Shown in pieces: positions 1 to 5,350 of a stretch of DNA of 10,859 bases. The notes under the pieces are model-generated. The model had not been told where the DNA came from. It did not search any database and was given only the letters and a program-made list of their open reading frames with translations. Position 1 is the stretch's first letter, and every line of letters starts with the position of its first letter. The translations under genes and the position numbers were made by a program. Source of the DNA: Treponema sp. (GTDB taxonomy: Bacteria > Spirochaetota > Spirochaetia > Treponematales > Breznakiellaceae); the NCBI GenBank assembly GCA_031283505.1, contig JAITBO010000389.1, positions 1 to 10,859 of the forward strand. The letters are read 5' to 3'.

Positions 1-45
1 AGTATGGTGAAAAAGGCTCCTGTCAGGAGGATGGTCAGGACCCGG

Positions 46-73
46 TGGCCTGATATTGGCTAGGTTTTTGTTT
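46..73 (+). terminator. possible weak intrinsic terminator
   Basis: A 5-bp stem (TGGCC at 46-50 with GGCTA at 58-62, one G-T pair) has a 7-nt loop and is followed by GG and the T-rich run TTTTTGTTT. It could end transcription of a gene lying left of the window. The stem is short, so this is a weak call. No convincing coding frame is visible in bases 1-120. Confidence 0.3.
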
Positions 74-124
74 CCGGGCAACCGCCCCTTTTCGACTAGA
101 TTAATTATTAGGCAATGCGACCGG

Positions 125-153
125 TTGACACTTATTTTTATTTCCGTTATAAT
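125..153 (+). promoter_or_regulatory. consensus sigma-70 promoter of tRNA-Asp
   Basis: The -35 box TTGACA (125-130) and -10 box TATAAT (148-153) both match the consensus at every base and are separated by the optimal 17 bp. The tRNA-Asp gene begins 11 bp after the -10 box, where transcription would be expected to start a few bases upstream of the mature 5' end. The same promoter may also drive the structured RNA further down, since no second good promoter is visible before the terminator at 407-433. Confidence 0.88.
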
Positions 154-164
154 CATCAAATGTT

Positions 165-239
165 GGGGGCGTAGTGAAGCTGGTTTATCACGCTGGCCTG
201 TCAAGCCGGAGATCGCGGGTTCAAGCCCCGTCGCTCCCG
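165..239 (+). tRNA. tRNA-Asp (anticodon GTC)
   Basis: A complete cloverleaf can be read. The acceptor stem is GGGGGCG (165-171) with CGCTCCC (232-238), including one G-T pair. A D-arm follows, then the anticodon stem CTGGC/GCCGG around the loop CTGTCAA with anticodon GTC. The T-arm is GCGGG, TTCAAGC, CCCGT. The discriminator base is G239, as expected for tRNA-Asp. CCA is not encoded, so it must be added after transcription. Confidence 0.96.
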
Positions 240-279
240 TTACAAAAATCGTCTTGGGTGGTTTTATAGTGGGGTTTCC

Positions 280-433
280 TCAGGGGCCTTCGCCGAGTGG
301 ATGCGAAAAGAAGGGATGAAGGCTTCTGAAGGGAGTAACCAGGAAGGTAGGTTCTATCGAACCCGGCAGTCAGTATTCTCTGAGAATATTGGTTGCCGCT
401 TAGAAGCCTGTTCATGCGGACGGGTTTTTCTTT
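280..433 (+). ncRNA. putative structured non-coding RNA ending in an intrinsic terminator
   Basis: This segment has no convincing reading frame but a dense set of helices. AGGCTTCT (320-327) can close on AGAAGCCT (402-409). Inside lie a perfect 5-bp hairpin GGTTC/GAACC with loop TATC (350-363) and, directly stacked on it, a long hairpin (364-398) made of CGGCA/TGCCG, a GT/GT internal loop and the 9-bp stem CAGTATTCT/AGAATATTG. The closing helix overlaps the terminator stem by three bases (407-409), so the two are partly exclusive, as in an attenuator or riboswitch. No gene follows within 500 nt except a tRNA with its own promoter, so a free small RNA co-transcribed with tRNA-Asp seems likelier. 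It lacks the hallmark motifs of SRP RNA, tmRNA and RNase P RNA. The 5' end is a guess. Confidence 0.45.
407..433 (+). terminator. strong intrinsic terminator
   Basis: A 7-bp stem, CCTGTTC (407-413) with GGACGGG (418-424), has a tight 4-nt ATGC loop and is followed at once by TTTTTCTTT (425-433). It marks the 3' end of the tRNA-Asp/structured RNA transcription unit. Its first three bases are shared with the long-range helix of the putative RNA. Confidence 0.82.
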
Positions 434-437
434 AATA

Positions 438-496
438 GAGGCTGTTCCAAACCCGTGTGCGTTTAGCGCATAGTCAATTAGTTTTGGAACAGGCTC
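438..496. repeat. inverted-repeat element, family copy 1
   Basis: GAGGCTGTTCCAAAC (438-452) is mirrored by GTTTTGGAACAGGCTC (481-496), nearly perfect over 15-16 bp, around a 28-nt centre. The right arm resembles GTTTTGAAACAGCCTC at 4878-4893, and bases next to it (TAATAGAG) are also shared, so the two sites look like members of one interspersed family. It has no protein-coding capacity and sits directly after the terminator at 433. Whether it is mobile or acts as an RNA hairpin cannot be decided here. Confidence 0.6.
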
Positions 497-522
497 AGAT
501 AACAGCGCAGTTGGACAGGATC

Positions 523-610
523 AATTATACTGCTTTAGGAATGGAACTTAACAATATTCCCATGATTTTTTGGTTTTTTTGTAGATTTTTAAACCTAAAG
601 CAGTATATTG
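523..610. repeat. MITE-like element with 14-bp perfect inverted ends
   Basis: TATACTGCTTTAGG (526-539) has its exact reverse complement CCTAAAGCAGTATA at 594-607. The match extends to CAAT/ATTG outside if one base is skipped. The 54-nt centre is very AT-rich with several T runs and encodes nothing recognisable. The size and end structure suit a miniature inverted-repeat element or a remnant of one. I see no clear target-site duplication. A 62-codon open frame crossing 457-645 runs through both repeats and is not believed. Confidence 0.5.
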
Positions 611-883
611 CAGACTTTACCCGAAAACAAATTTACAAATTTTAATAGTTCACCTTACGTAGGAAGAATAATACGAACCACTAACCATACGAACAACACG
701 AATTTTTGAGGTTAAATCCATAGTTTGTTCGTAAAGTTGCGGACCAGAGGCCCGGAGGTTCGTGCTTAAATTTTTTCAATTTCTGGTTCCGGTGCATAAC
801 ACGAGTTAATAATTATGGGGCTTTGTACGGTTTTCATTCCCGGCGACGAACCGGACGGGTAAATGTAAAATTGTTGCGGACCA
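611..883. other. AT-rich spacer with degenerate short repeats
   Basis: No gene is visible. The stretch holds ACGAAC-type short repeats around 673-702, an 11-bp direct repeat GTTGCGGACCA at 736-746 and 873-883 (each preceded by GTAAA), and a CCGG...CCGG mini-palindrome near 840-854. It looks like decayed repeat DNA between the inverted-repeat elements and the tRNA-Met promoter. Confidence 0.4.
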
Positions 884-912
884 TTGACAGAATTCGTCAT
901 TTCTGCTAAATT
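884..912 (+). promoter_or_regulatory. promoter of tRNA-Met
   Basis: The -35 box TTGACA (884-889) matches the consensus exactly. A 17-bp spacer leads to TAAATT (907-912), a 4 of 6 match to TATAAT. The tRNA starts 19 bp after the -10 box, which leaves a short 5' leader for RNase P to remove. Confidence 0.65.
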
Positions 913-931
913 TATCGAACTTATTATAAGT

Positions 932-1004
932 GGCGGCATAGCTCAGTTGGTAGAGCAAACGGCTCATATCCGTTCGGTCATTGGTTCAAGTCCAATTGCC
1001 GCTA
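932..1004 (+). tRNA. tRNA-Met (anticodon CAT), probably elongator
   Basis: The cloverleaf has acceptor GGCGGCA (932-938) with TGCCGCT (997-1003) and a G-T closing pair. The D-arm is GCTC...GAGC, the anticodon stem AACGG/CCGTT around CTCATAT (anticodon CAT), and the T-arm ATTGG, TTCAAGT, CCAAT. The discriminator is A1004 and CCA is not encoded. A G1-U72 closing pair and the absence of three G-C pairs at the base of the anticodon stem argue against the initiator. An isoleucine tRNA with lysidine-modified CAU cannot be excluded from sequence alone. An A6/T6 self-complementary run follows (1004-1019) and may help release RNA polymerase. Confidence 0.9.
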
Positions 1005-1010
1005 AAAAAG

Positions 1011-1039
1011 TTGTTTTTTCCAGTAAGGTATTGTATACT
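1011..1039 (+). promoter_or_regulatory. possible promoter of the SDR-ALDH operon
   Basis: TTGTTT (1011-1016) and TATACT (1034-1039, 5 of 6 consensus) are 17 bp apart. The expected start of transcription, near 1045-1047, lies only about five bases before the ATG at 1051, which has no Shine-Dalgarno sequence. The message would be nearly leaderless. Confidence 0.42.
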
Positions 1040-1050
1040 ATTCTTCAATT

Positions 1051-1857
1051 ATGGTAGTAAAAGATAAAAATATTCTGATAACCGGCGGTTCCAATGGAAT
1101 CGGGCGGCTTATGTGTCTGGAATTTGCCGAACGGGGTGGAAAGGTCATCGCCTGGGGACGGAAACAGAAAGCCCTTGATGCTCTGGAAGAAGAAGGAAGG
1201 GGGAGGGGCCTCTTCATCAAAGGTATGGTCTGCGACGTGTCGGACCGGGAGGCGGTATACCGTCAGGCCGGGATTTTGATGAAGGAGTACGGGCCGGTGG
1301 ACGTGCTCATCAACAACGCCGGGATTGTTTCGGGCAAAACTTTTCTTGAAACCCCGGATGAAAAGATGTTGCAAACCATGAACGTCAACACCCTGGCCCA
1401 TTTCTGGACCGGCAAGGCTTTTCTGCCCTCCATGCTGGAGCGGAATTCCGGTCATATTGTGACTATAGCCTCCGCCGCCGGGATTGTAGGCGTGCAGGGA
1501 CTGGCGGATTACAACGCCAGCAAATTCGCCGCCTTCGGGTTCAACGAATCCTTGCGTATGGAACTGCGCCGTTTGAAAAGTCCGGTCAGGACGACCATTG
1601 TCTGCCCTTTCTTCATTGATACCGGGATGTTTGACGGTGTTAAGACCAGGTTTCCTTTTCTTTTCCCTATTCTAAAGCAGGAATATGTGGCCCGCCGCAT
1701 CGTTAAAGCGGTGCTGAAAAACCGGAAGCGGCTTGTCATGCCCCCTGCGATTTACTCCGTGTTTTTGGGCCGCCTTCTTCCCATCGGGGCCTTCGACGCT
1801 CTGGTAGATTTCCTGGGGATTAACAAAGCTATGGACGCTTTTACCGGAAGGCGTTAA
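1051..1857 (+). CDS. short-chain dehydrogenase/reductase (RDH10/17-beta-HSD11-like)
   Basis: This is a classical SDR of 268 residues that would use NAD(P) to interconvert an alcohol and a carbonyl. The cofactor motif TGGSNGIG is at residues 11-18, the acidic CDV at 61-63, NNAG at 88-91, the structural Asn near 113, catalytic Ser141, and Tyr154/Lys158 in YNASK. After the core come VCPFFIDTGMF (184-194) and a hydrophobic, basic tail with KNRKRLVMPP (223-232). This matches the SDR16C-type layout that includes retinol and 17-beta-hydroxysteroid dehydrogenases. The start fits the family, since the Rossmann motif begins ten residues in. The stop lies 32 bp before the aldehyde dehydrogenase, so the two are probably one operon. 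The family is certain; the substrate is unknown, with a lipophilic alcohol plausible by analogy. Confidence 0.93.
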   Translation: MVVKDKNILITGGSNGIGRLMCLEFAERGGKVIAWGRKQKALDALEEEGRGRGLFIKGMVCDVSDREAVYRQAGILMKEYGPVDVLINNAGIVSGKTFLETPDEKMLQTMNVNTLAHFWTGKAFLPSMLERNSGHIVTIASAAGIVGVQGLADYNASKFAAFGFNESLRMELRRLKSPVRTTIVCPFFIDTGMFDGVKTRFPFLFPILKQEYVARRIVKAVLKNRKRLVMPPAIYSVFLGRLLPIGAFDALVDFLGINKAMDAFTGRR

Positions 1858-1879
1858 GGAATATTATACGATATTATAT

Positions 1880-1884
1880 GGAGG
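1880..1884 (+). promoter_or_regulatory. ribosome binding site deciding the ALDH start
   Basis: GGAGG at 1880-1884 stands 5 nt before the ATG at 1890. An in-frame ATG at 1878 overlaps this site and would have no Shine-Dalgarno sequence of its own, so 1890 is preferred. Confidence 0.75.
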
Positions 1885-1889
1885 TATGT

Positions 1890-3437
1890 ATGGACGAAAC
1901 CGAATTCAGGGTTACTGCGGTGGAAGTGGCGGAGAAGATTTTGGCGGCCCGGAAAGCCCAGGTTTCCTGGGGAGGTCTCCCTTACCGTGAACGGGCGGAG
2001 AAGCTGAAGAAAACCGCTCGTTATCTTTCTGAGCATATTGACGACATTACCGAAACAATACACCGGGAAAACGGCAAGGTCCGCCTTGACGCCCTGGCGG
2101 CGGAACTTCTGCCGGCGCTGATGGGGATTTCGTTTTACCTCAAGAACGGAAAGAAGTTTCTCTCCTCCCACGGCATACCGGGAGGCAACATCCTCATGTT
2201 CAACAAAAGGAGCCGGATGATCTACAAACCCTACGGCGTAGTGGGGATCATCTCGCCCTGGAACTATCCCTTTTCCATCCCCTTTTCCGAAGTAGCCATG
2301 GCGCTTTTGGCAGGCAATGCCGTGATTCTCAAAGTAGCCTCGGATACTCCGGGAGTAGGCCGTTCCCTGGCCGCCCTTTTCGCCGCCGCCGGTCTCCCGC
2401 CGGGTGTTTTTTCCTATGTGGAGATTACCGGGAAAGAGGCGGGGAAGGCTTTTATAAACGGAGGGGTGGACAAGCTCTTTTTTACCGGGTCTTCCGCCAC
2501 AGGGAAGGAACTCATGGCCCTGGCCGCTCCCCGTCTTTTGCCCCTGGTGCTGGAACTGGGTGGCGCGGATGCCGCGATAATCTGTGACGACGCCGATCTG
2601 GACCGGGCTGCGGCGGGCATCGTCTGGTCCGGTTTTTCCAACGCCGGTCAGTCCTGCGGCGGCACCCAGCGCATCCTGGTTCATAAAAACGTTTATGCCC
2701 CTTTCCTGGACAAACTCTGCGCCCTGGTGCGGGACCTCCGCCCTGCGGAAACCGGGGATAAGGTCGAAGGCCAAAAAAGTGATTTCGACTGCGATCTTGG
2801 GCGTATGACCACCCTTAAACAGAAGAAGGCGGTCAGGGAACAGGTGGCCGCCTGCCTTGCCGGAGGCGCGAAGATAGCTGCCCAAAGTCCCGGCGGCAGC
2901 CTCTGGGACGATGATCTCCTTGCCCCCGCCCTGGTACTCACGGAGGTGACGGATAAAATGCCCGTCATGGCCGGGGAAGTCTTCGGCCCGGTGGTAGCGG
3001 TAATTCCCTATGAGGACGATGATGATGCCCTTGCAATCGCCAACGCATCCTCTTACGGCCTGAGCGGATCGGTCTGGTCCCGAAGCGGAAGCCGGGCCAA
3101 ACGCCTTGCCGCCGGTATTAACGCCGGCGCCGTCATGATAAACGATCACCTTATGTCCCATGGCCTTGCCGAGACGCCCTGGGGCGGGTTCGGCGATTCG
3201 GGACTGGGACGGACCCATGGGTTTCAGGGTTTCCGGGAGATGCTCAAGGCCCAGGTGGTGATCAACGACATCCTGCCGGCGGTTAAGCGCGACCTCTTTT
3301 GGCAGCCTTACTCGGAGAAGGTTTACCGGGGAGTACGGGACATCGTTGCTTTCCTGGCGGGTCCCGGCTTGGGCCGCCGTCTTCAGGCTGTTCCGGGGGT
3401 GCTGGGGATTTTCTTCCGGTACTGGAAGAAGCATTAG
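1890..3437 (+). CDS. aldehyde dehydrogenase (NAD(P)-dependent)
   Basis: This enzyme oxidises an aldehyde to a carboxylate in the cytoplasm. From the start at 1890 the protein has 515 residues, usual for the superfamily. Visible motifs are PWNY (123-126), the cofactor-contact stretch ILKVAS (146-151) with Lys148, FTGSSATGK (198-206), the general base Glu222 in LELGG, the nucleophile Cys256 in GQSCG, and EVFGP followed by YGLSGSVW near the C-terminus. A tail of about 60 residues beyond the core carries YSEKVYRG and a hydrophobic run, reminiscent of fatty or aromatic aldehyde dehydrogenases that handle lipophilic substrates. Two details depart from the norm: LELGGAD replaces the common LELGGK, and ILKVAS replaces ILKPSE. 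It is paired with the upstream SDR, so an alcohol-to-acid route is inferred. The exact substrate is not evident. Confidence 0.93.
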   Translation: MDETEFRVTAVEVAEKILAARKAQVSWGGLPYRERAEKLKKTARYLSEHIDDITETIHRENGKVRLDALAAELLPALMGISFYLKNGKKFLSSHGIPGGNILMFNKRSRMIYKPYGVVGIISPWNYPFSIPFSEVAMALLAGNAVILKVASDTPGVGRSLAALFAAAGLPPGVFSYVEITGKEAGKAFINGGVDKLFFTGSSATGKELMALAAPRLLPLVLELGGADAAIICDDADLDRAAAGIVWSGFSNAGQSCGGTQRILVHKNVYAPFLDKLCALVRDLRPAETGDKVEGQKSDFDCDLGRMTTLKQKKAVREQVAACLAGGAKIAAQSPGGSLWDDDLLAPALVLTEVTDKMPVMAGEVFGPVVAVIPYEDDDDALAIANASSYGLSGSVWSRSGSRAKRLAAGINAGAVMINDHLMSHGLAETPWGGFGDSGLGRTHGFQGFREMLKAQVVINDILPAVKRDLFWQPYSEKVYRGVRDIVAFLAGPGLGRRLQAVPGVLGIFFRYWKKH

Positions 3438-3502
3438 GCGTGGGCCTGAAGGCCGCGCCGCCCAGAAGAGCGGGGTAAACCCTTCTTTTTTAGATAGCGC
3501 CG

Positions 3503-4612
3503 ATGAATGATCCCCCCGAAAACGCCGGCTATCTCACCACCCAGCTCATCACCTATATAGGGAACAAGCGGCGTCTCCTGGGGTTCATCGGGACGGCGCT
3601 GGAGAAGGTCAAGGCCCGGCTTGGGAAGAAGCGTCTGGTTCTGTTCGATCTTTTCAGCGGGTCCGGGGTGGTGAGCCGTTTCTTTAAACGCCACGCGGAA
3701 CTGCTCCTCGTGAACGACATAGAAGCCTACGCCGAGGTGATCAGTCGTTGTTACCTTGCCAACCGGGAGGAACTCGACCTCCAACGCCTCAGACAGATTC
3801 ACGGGGAACTTACCGCCAGGTTGGAGGAAGGCCCCCTGGAGGAGGGTTTTGTCAGCGAACTCTACGCCCCCCGGGACGAGGAGGAAATCCGGGATGGGGA
3901 GCGGGTCTTTTACACCCCCCGGAACGCCCGGTTCCTGGATACCGCCTGCCGCCTTATCCGGGAACTGGAGGGGCCTCTGCGCCCCTTTTTCCAGGCCCCC
4001 CTCCTGGCGGAAGCTTCGGTACACGCCAACACCGCCGGGGTGTTCAAAGGCTTCTACAAGGATGTCCGTACCGGCAGGGGAAGATTCGGAGGCGGCGGAG
4101 CGAATGCCCTTAAACGGATCCTCGGCAGAATAGAGCTTCCTTTTCCGGTTTTCAGCAATTTCTGCTGTCCCGCGCTCATCTTCCGGGGAGACGTGAACCT
4201 CGTTGCCGGGGAAGCGCCGGAAGCGGACCTGGCCTATCTGGACCCTCCCTACAATCAGCACCCCTACGGATCAAATTACTTTATGCTCAACCTTCTGGTA
4301 AACTATGAACGTCCCCAAGCGATAAGCGCCGTATCGGGAATCCCCCAAAACTGGAATCATTCGGACTATAACAGAAAAATGAAGGCCGCCGACACCCTCG
4401 CCAATCTGGTTTCATCGGTGAAGGCCAAATACCTCCTCATCTCCTTCAACTCCGAAGGTTTCATCTCTCCGGAAGACATGACCGCCATGCTTGCCAAAGC
4501 CGGCGCTGTGGAAATCCTGGAAACCCCCTACAATACCTTCCGGGGTAGCCGCAACCTGCGGAACCGGCGGCTTCAGGTCAAGGAATACCTCTTCCTGGTG
4601 GAAAAATACTAG
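3503..4612 (+). CDS. D12-class N6-adenine DNA methyltransferase
   Basis: This 369-residue enzyme transfers a methyl group from S-adenosylmethionine to adenine N6 in a specific DNA site. Motif order fits the D12 (alpha) class: YIGNKRRLL (18-26), then FSGSG (51-55) for AdoMet binding with NDIEAY shortly after, a long variable region (about 85-230) that would hold target recognition, and the catalytic DPPY (247-250) with the following YGSNYF. SFNSEGF and a basic C-terminus complete the fold. The ATG is the first in frame after a TAG four codons upstream. No Shine-Dalgarno sequence is seen. It starts 65 bp after the aldehyde dehydrogenase and may be read through from it; no good terminator separates them. 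No restriction gene lies on either side, so it is an orphan or half of a lost system. The recognition site cannot be read from sequence. Confidence 0.9.
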   Translation: MNDPPENAGYLTTQLITYIGNKRRLLGFIGTALEKVKARLGKKRLVLFDLFSGSGVVSRFFKRHAELLLVNDIEAYAEVISRCYLANREELDLQRLRQIHGELTARLEEGPLEEGFVSELYAPRDEEEIRDGERVFYTPRNARFLDTACRLIRELEGPLRPFFQAPLLAEASVHANTAGVFKGFYKDVRTGRGRFGGGGANALKRILGRIELPFPVFSNFCCPALIFRGDVNLVAGEAPEADLAYLDPPYNQHPYGSNYFMLNLLVNYERPQAISAVSGIPQNWNHSDYNRKMKAADTLANLVSSVKAKYLLISFNSEGFISPEDMTAMLAKAGAVEILETPYNTFRGSRNLRNRRLQVKEYLFLVEKY

Positions 4613-4955
4613 ACGCTGTTAGCAAAGGAATATTTCGAGGAAGGCGGCCAGGATAAATCCGGGGATGCCTGGAACGTTATTGGGAGGTGATCCACAAAGT
4701 ATGATGCTCCTCAAACGGAACTTCGGAACCAACCGGTCCAGGATTTCACCCCGGCCCTTCTTGCCAGTTTTTTGATACTCAGGCAGGTGGTTTCTACAAT
4801 TGCTTTTCTACTTCTCATATCCAACCGTATTTATTTTCGATACATTTATCCTGTAAGCCAGTTTCAAAACCTGGTTCGTTTTGAAACAGCCTCGTAATAG
4901 AGCATTGAATTAGGAAGCCGTTTATGTTATGCTTGATCAAGAATGGGGGACGATA
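4613..4955. other. spacer between methyltransferase and DRTGG-like gene
   Basis: About 340 nt without a believable gene. The methyltransferase frame continues open for 24 codons past its stop (to about 4687, including EYFEEGGQD), which might be decayed coding DNA but is too short to judge. The right part is AT-rich and ends in the inverted-repeat element at 4856-4893. AGGA at 4912-4915 could serve an alternative start at 4929 for the next gene. Confidence 0.4.
4856..4893. repeat. inverted-repeat element, family copy 2
   Basis: GTTTCAAAAC (4861-4870) and its exact reverse complement GTTTTGAAAC (4878-4887) flank a 7-nt centre. The right arm extends into AGCCTC, giving GTTTTGAAACAGCCTC (4878-4893), and GCCA precedes the left arm as an imperfect counterpart. 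The right arm is close to that of the element at 438-496, in the same orientation, but the centre here is 7 nt rather than 28. No U-tract follows, so a simple terminator is unlikely. Confidence 0.55.
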
Positions 4956-5312
4956 ATGACCGTAGCGGAAGCGGTAAATGTTTTAGAAGGCCAATTTTTT
5001 TGCGGCGAAGATAAAGCGGATTTGGTAGTTGCCTCGGCCTGTGGGGCGGATCTTATGAGTGATGTTATGGCTTTTGTCAAAGACCGGGTACTCCTGTTGA
5101 CGGGCTTAGTAAATCCCCAAGTAATCCGTACTGCGGAGCTTCTGGACATCCACTGCATCATCTTTGTACGGGGCAAAAGTCCCAGCCGGGACATGATCGA
5201 TATGGCCGAAGAATCGGACATCATCCTGGGGGGAACTAAACTGCCTATGTTCCTGGCCTGCGGAAAGCTTTACGAAGCCGGGCTCAAAACCGGGGGGACC
5301 AGGCCCATCTGA
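4956..5312 (+). CDS. small DRTGG-like domain protein
   Basis: A cytoplasmic protein of 118 residues from this start. The frame opens with MTVAEAVNVLEG and contains a variant of the pattern typical of stand-alone DRTGG proteins: a variable N-terminal strand, ACGADLMSDVMAFVKD, TGLVNPQVIRTAELLDI, IIFVRGKSP, and a C-terminal FLACGKLYEAG. Such proteins are known beside iron-hydrogenase and redox-sensing genes in anaerobes and are thought to bind nucleotides or sense a ligand; the exact role is unknown. The start at 4956 has GGGGGA 5 nt upstream and matches the usual N-terminus. An in-frame ATG at 4929 would add nine residues with a more distant AGGA. The next gene follows 38 nt later in the same direction. 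Confidence 0.72.
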   Translation: MTVAEAVNVLEGQFFCGEDKADLVVASACGADLMSDVMAFVKDRVLLLTGLVNPQVIRTAELLDIHCIIFVRGKSPSRDMIDMAEESDIILGGTKLPMFLACGKLYEAGLKTGGTRPI

Positions 5313-5325
5313 CCTGCCCTGGTCC
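5296..5325 (+). promoter_or_regulatory. hairpin across the end of the DRTGG-like gene
   Basis: GGACCAGG (5296-5303) pairs perfectly with CCTGGTCC (5318-5325) over a 14-nt loop that includes the stop codon. There is no U-tract. In an mRNA it could protect the 3' end of the first gene or slow translation into the cyclo-ligase, whose ATG at 5351 has no Shine-Dalgarno sequence. Confidence 0.4.
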
Positions 5326-5350
5326 ACAGAGTATGCCTTTCCTGTAGTTC

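Noticed and set aside
56..319. An 87-codon open frame overlapping tRNA-Asp
   Set aside because: It crosses the promoter and the whole tRNA gene.
280..433. SRP RNA, tmRNA, RNase P RNA, SAM or TPP riboswitch, or a serine-type tRNA at this place
   Set aside because: The GTCAGG...GGAAGG...AGCAG motif of SRP RNA, the tmRNA ends, the RNase P core and the T-arm of a tRNA are all absent. Isolated matches such as CCCGGCA or CTGAGA are not in the needed context.
438..496. An integron attC site
   Set aside because: Although integrons occur in treponemes and the element is an inverted repeat ending near GTT, no paired core sites with the expected bulged bases, no cassettes and no integrase are visible.
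457..645. A 62-codon open frame in the left spacer
   Set aside because: It runs through one arm of the inverted repeat at 438-496 and both arms of the 523-610 element, lacks a ribosome site and resembles no protein.
1854..3434. A 526-codon open frame antisense to the aldehyde dehydrogenase
   Set aside because: It is a shadow of a GC-rich real gene: no recognisable domain, very rich in His, Gly and Arg, and no ribosome site. The plus-strand frame has every aldehyde dehydrogenase motif.
3434..4261. A 275-codon minus-strand frame over the methyltransferase
   Set aside because: No motif and low-complexity composition; the plus strand has FSGSG and DPPY in correct order.
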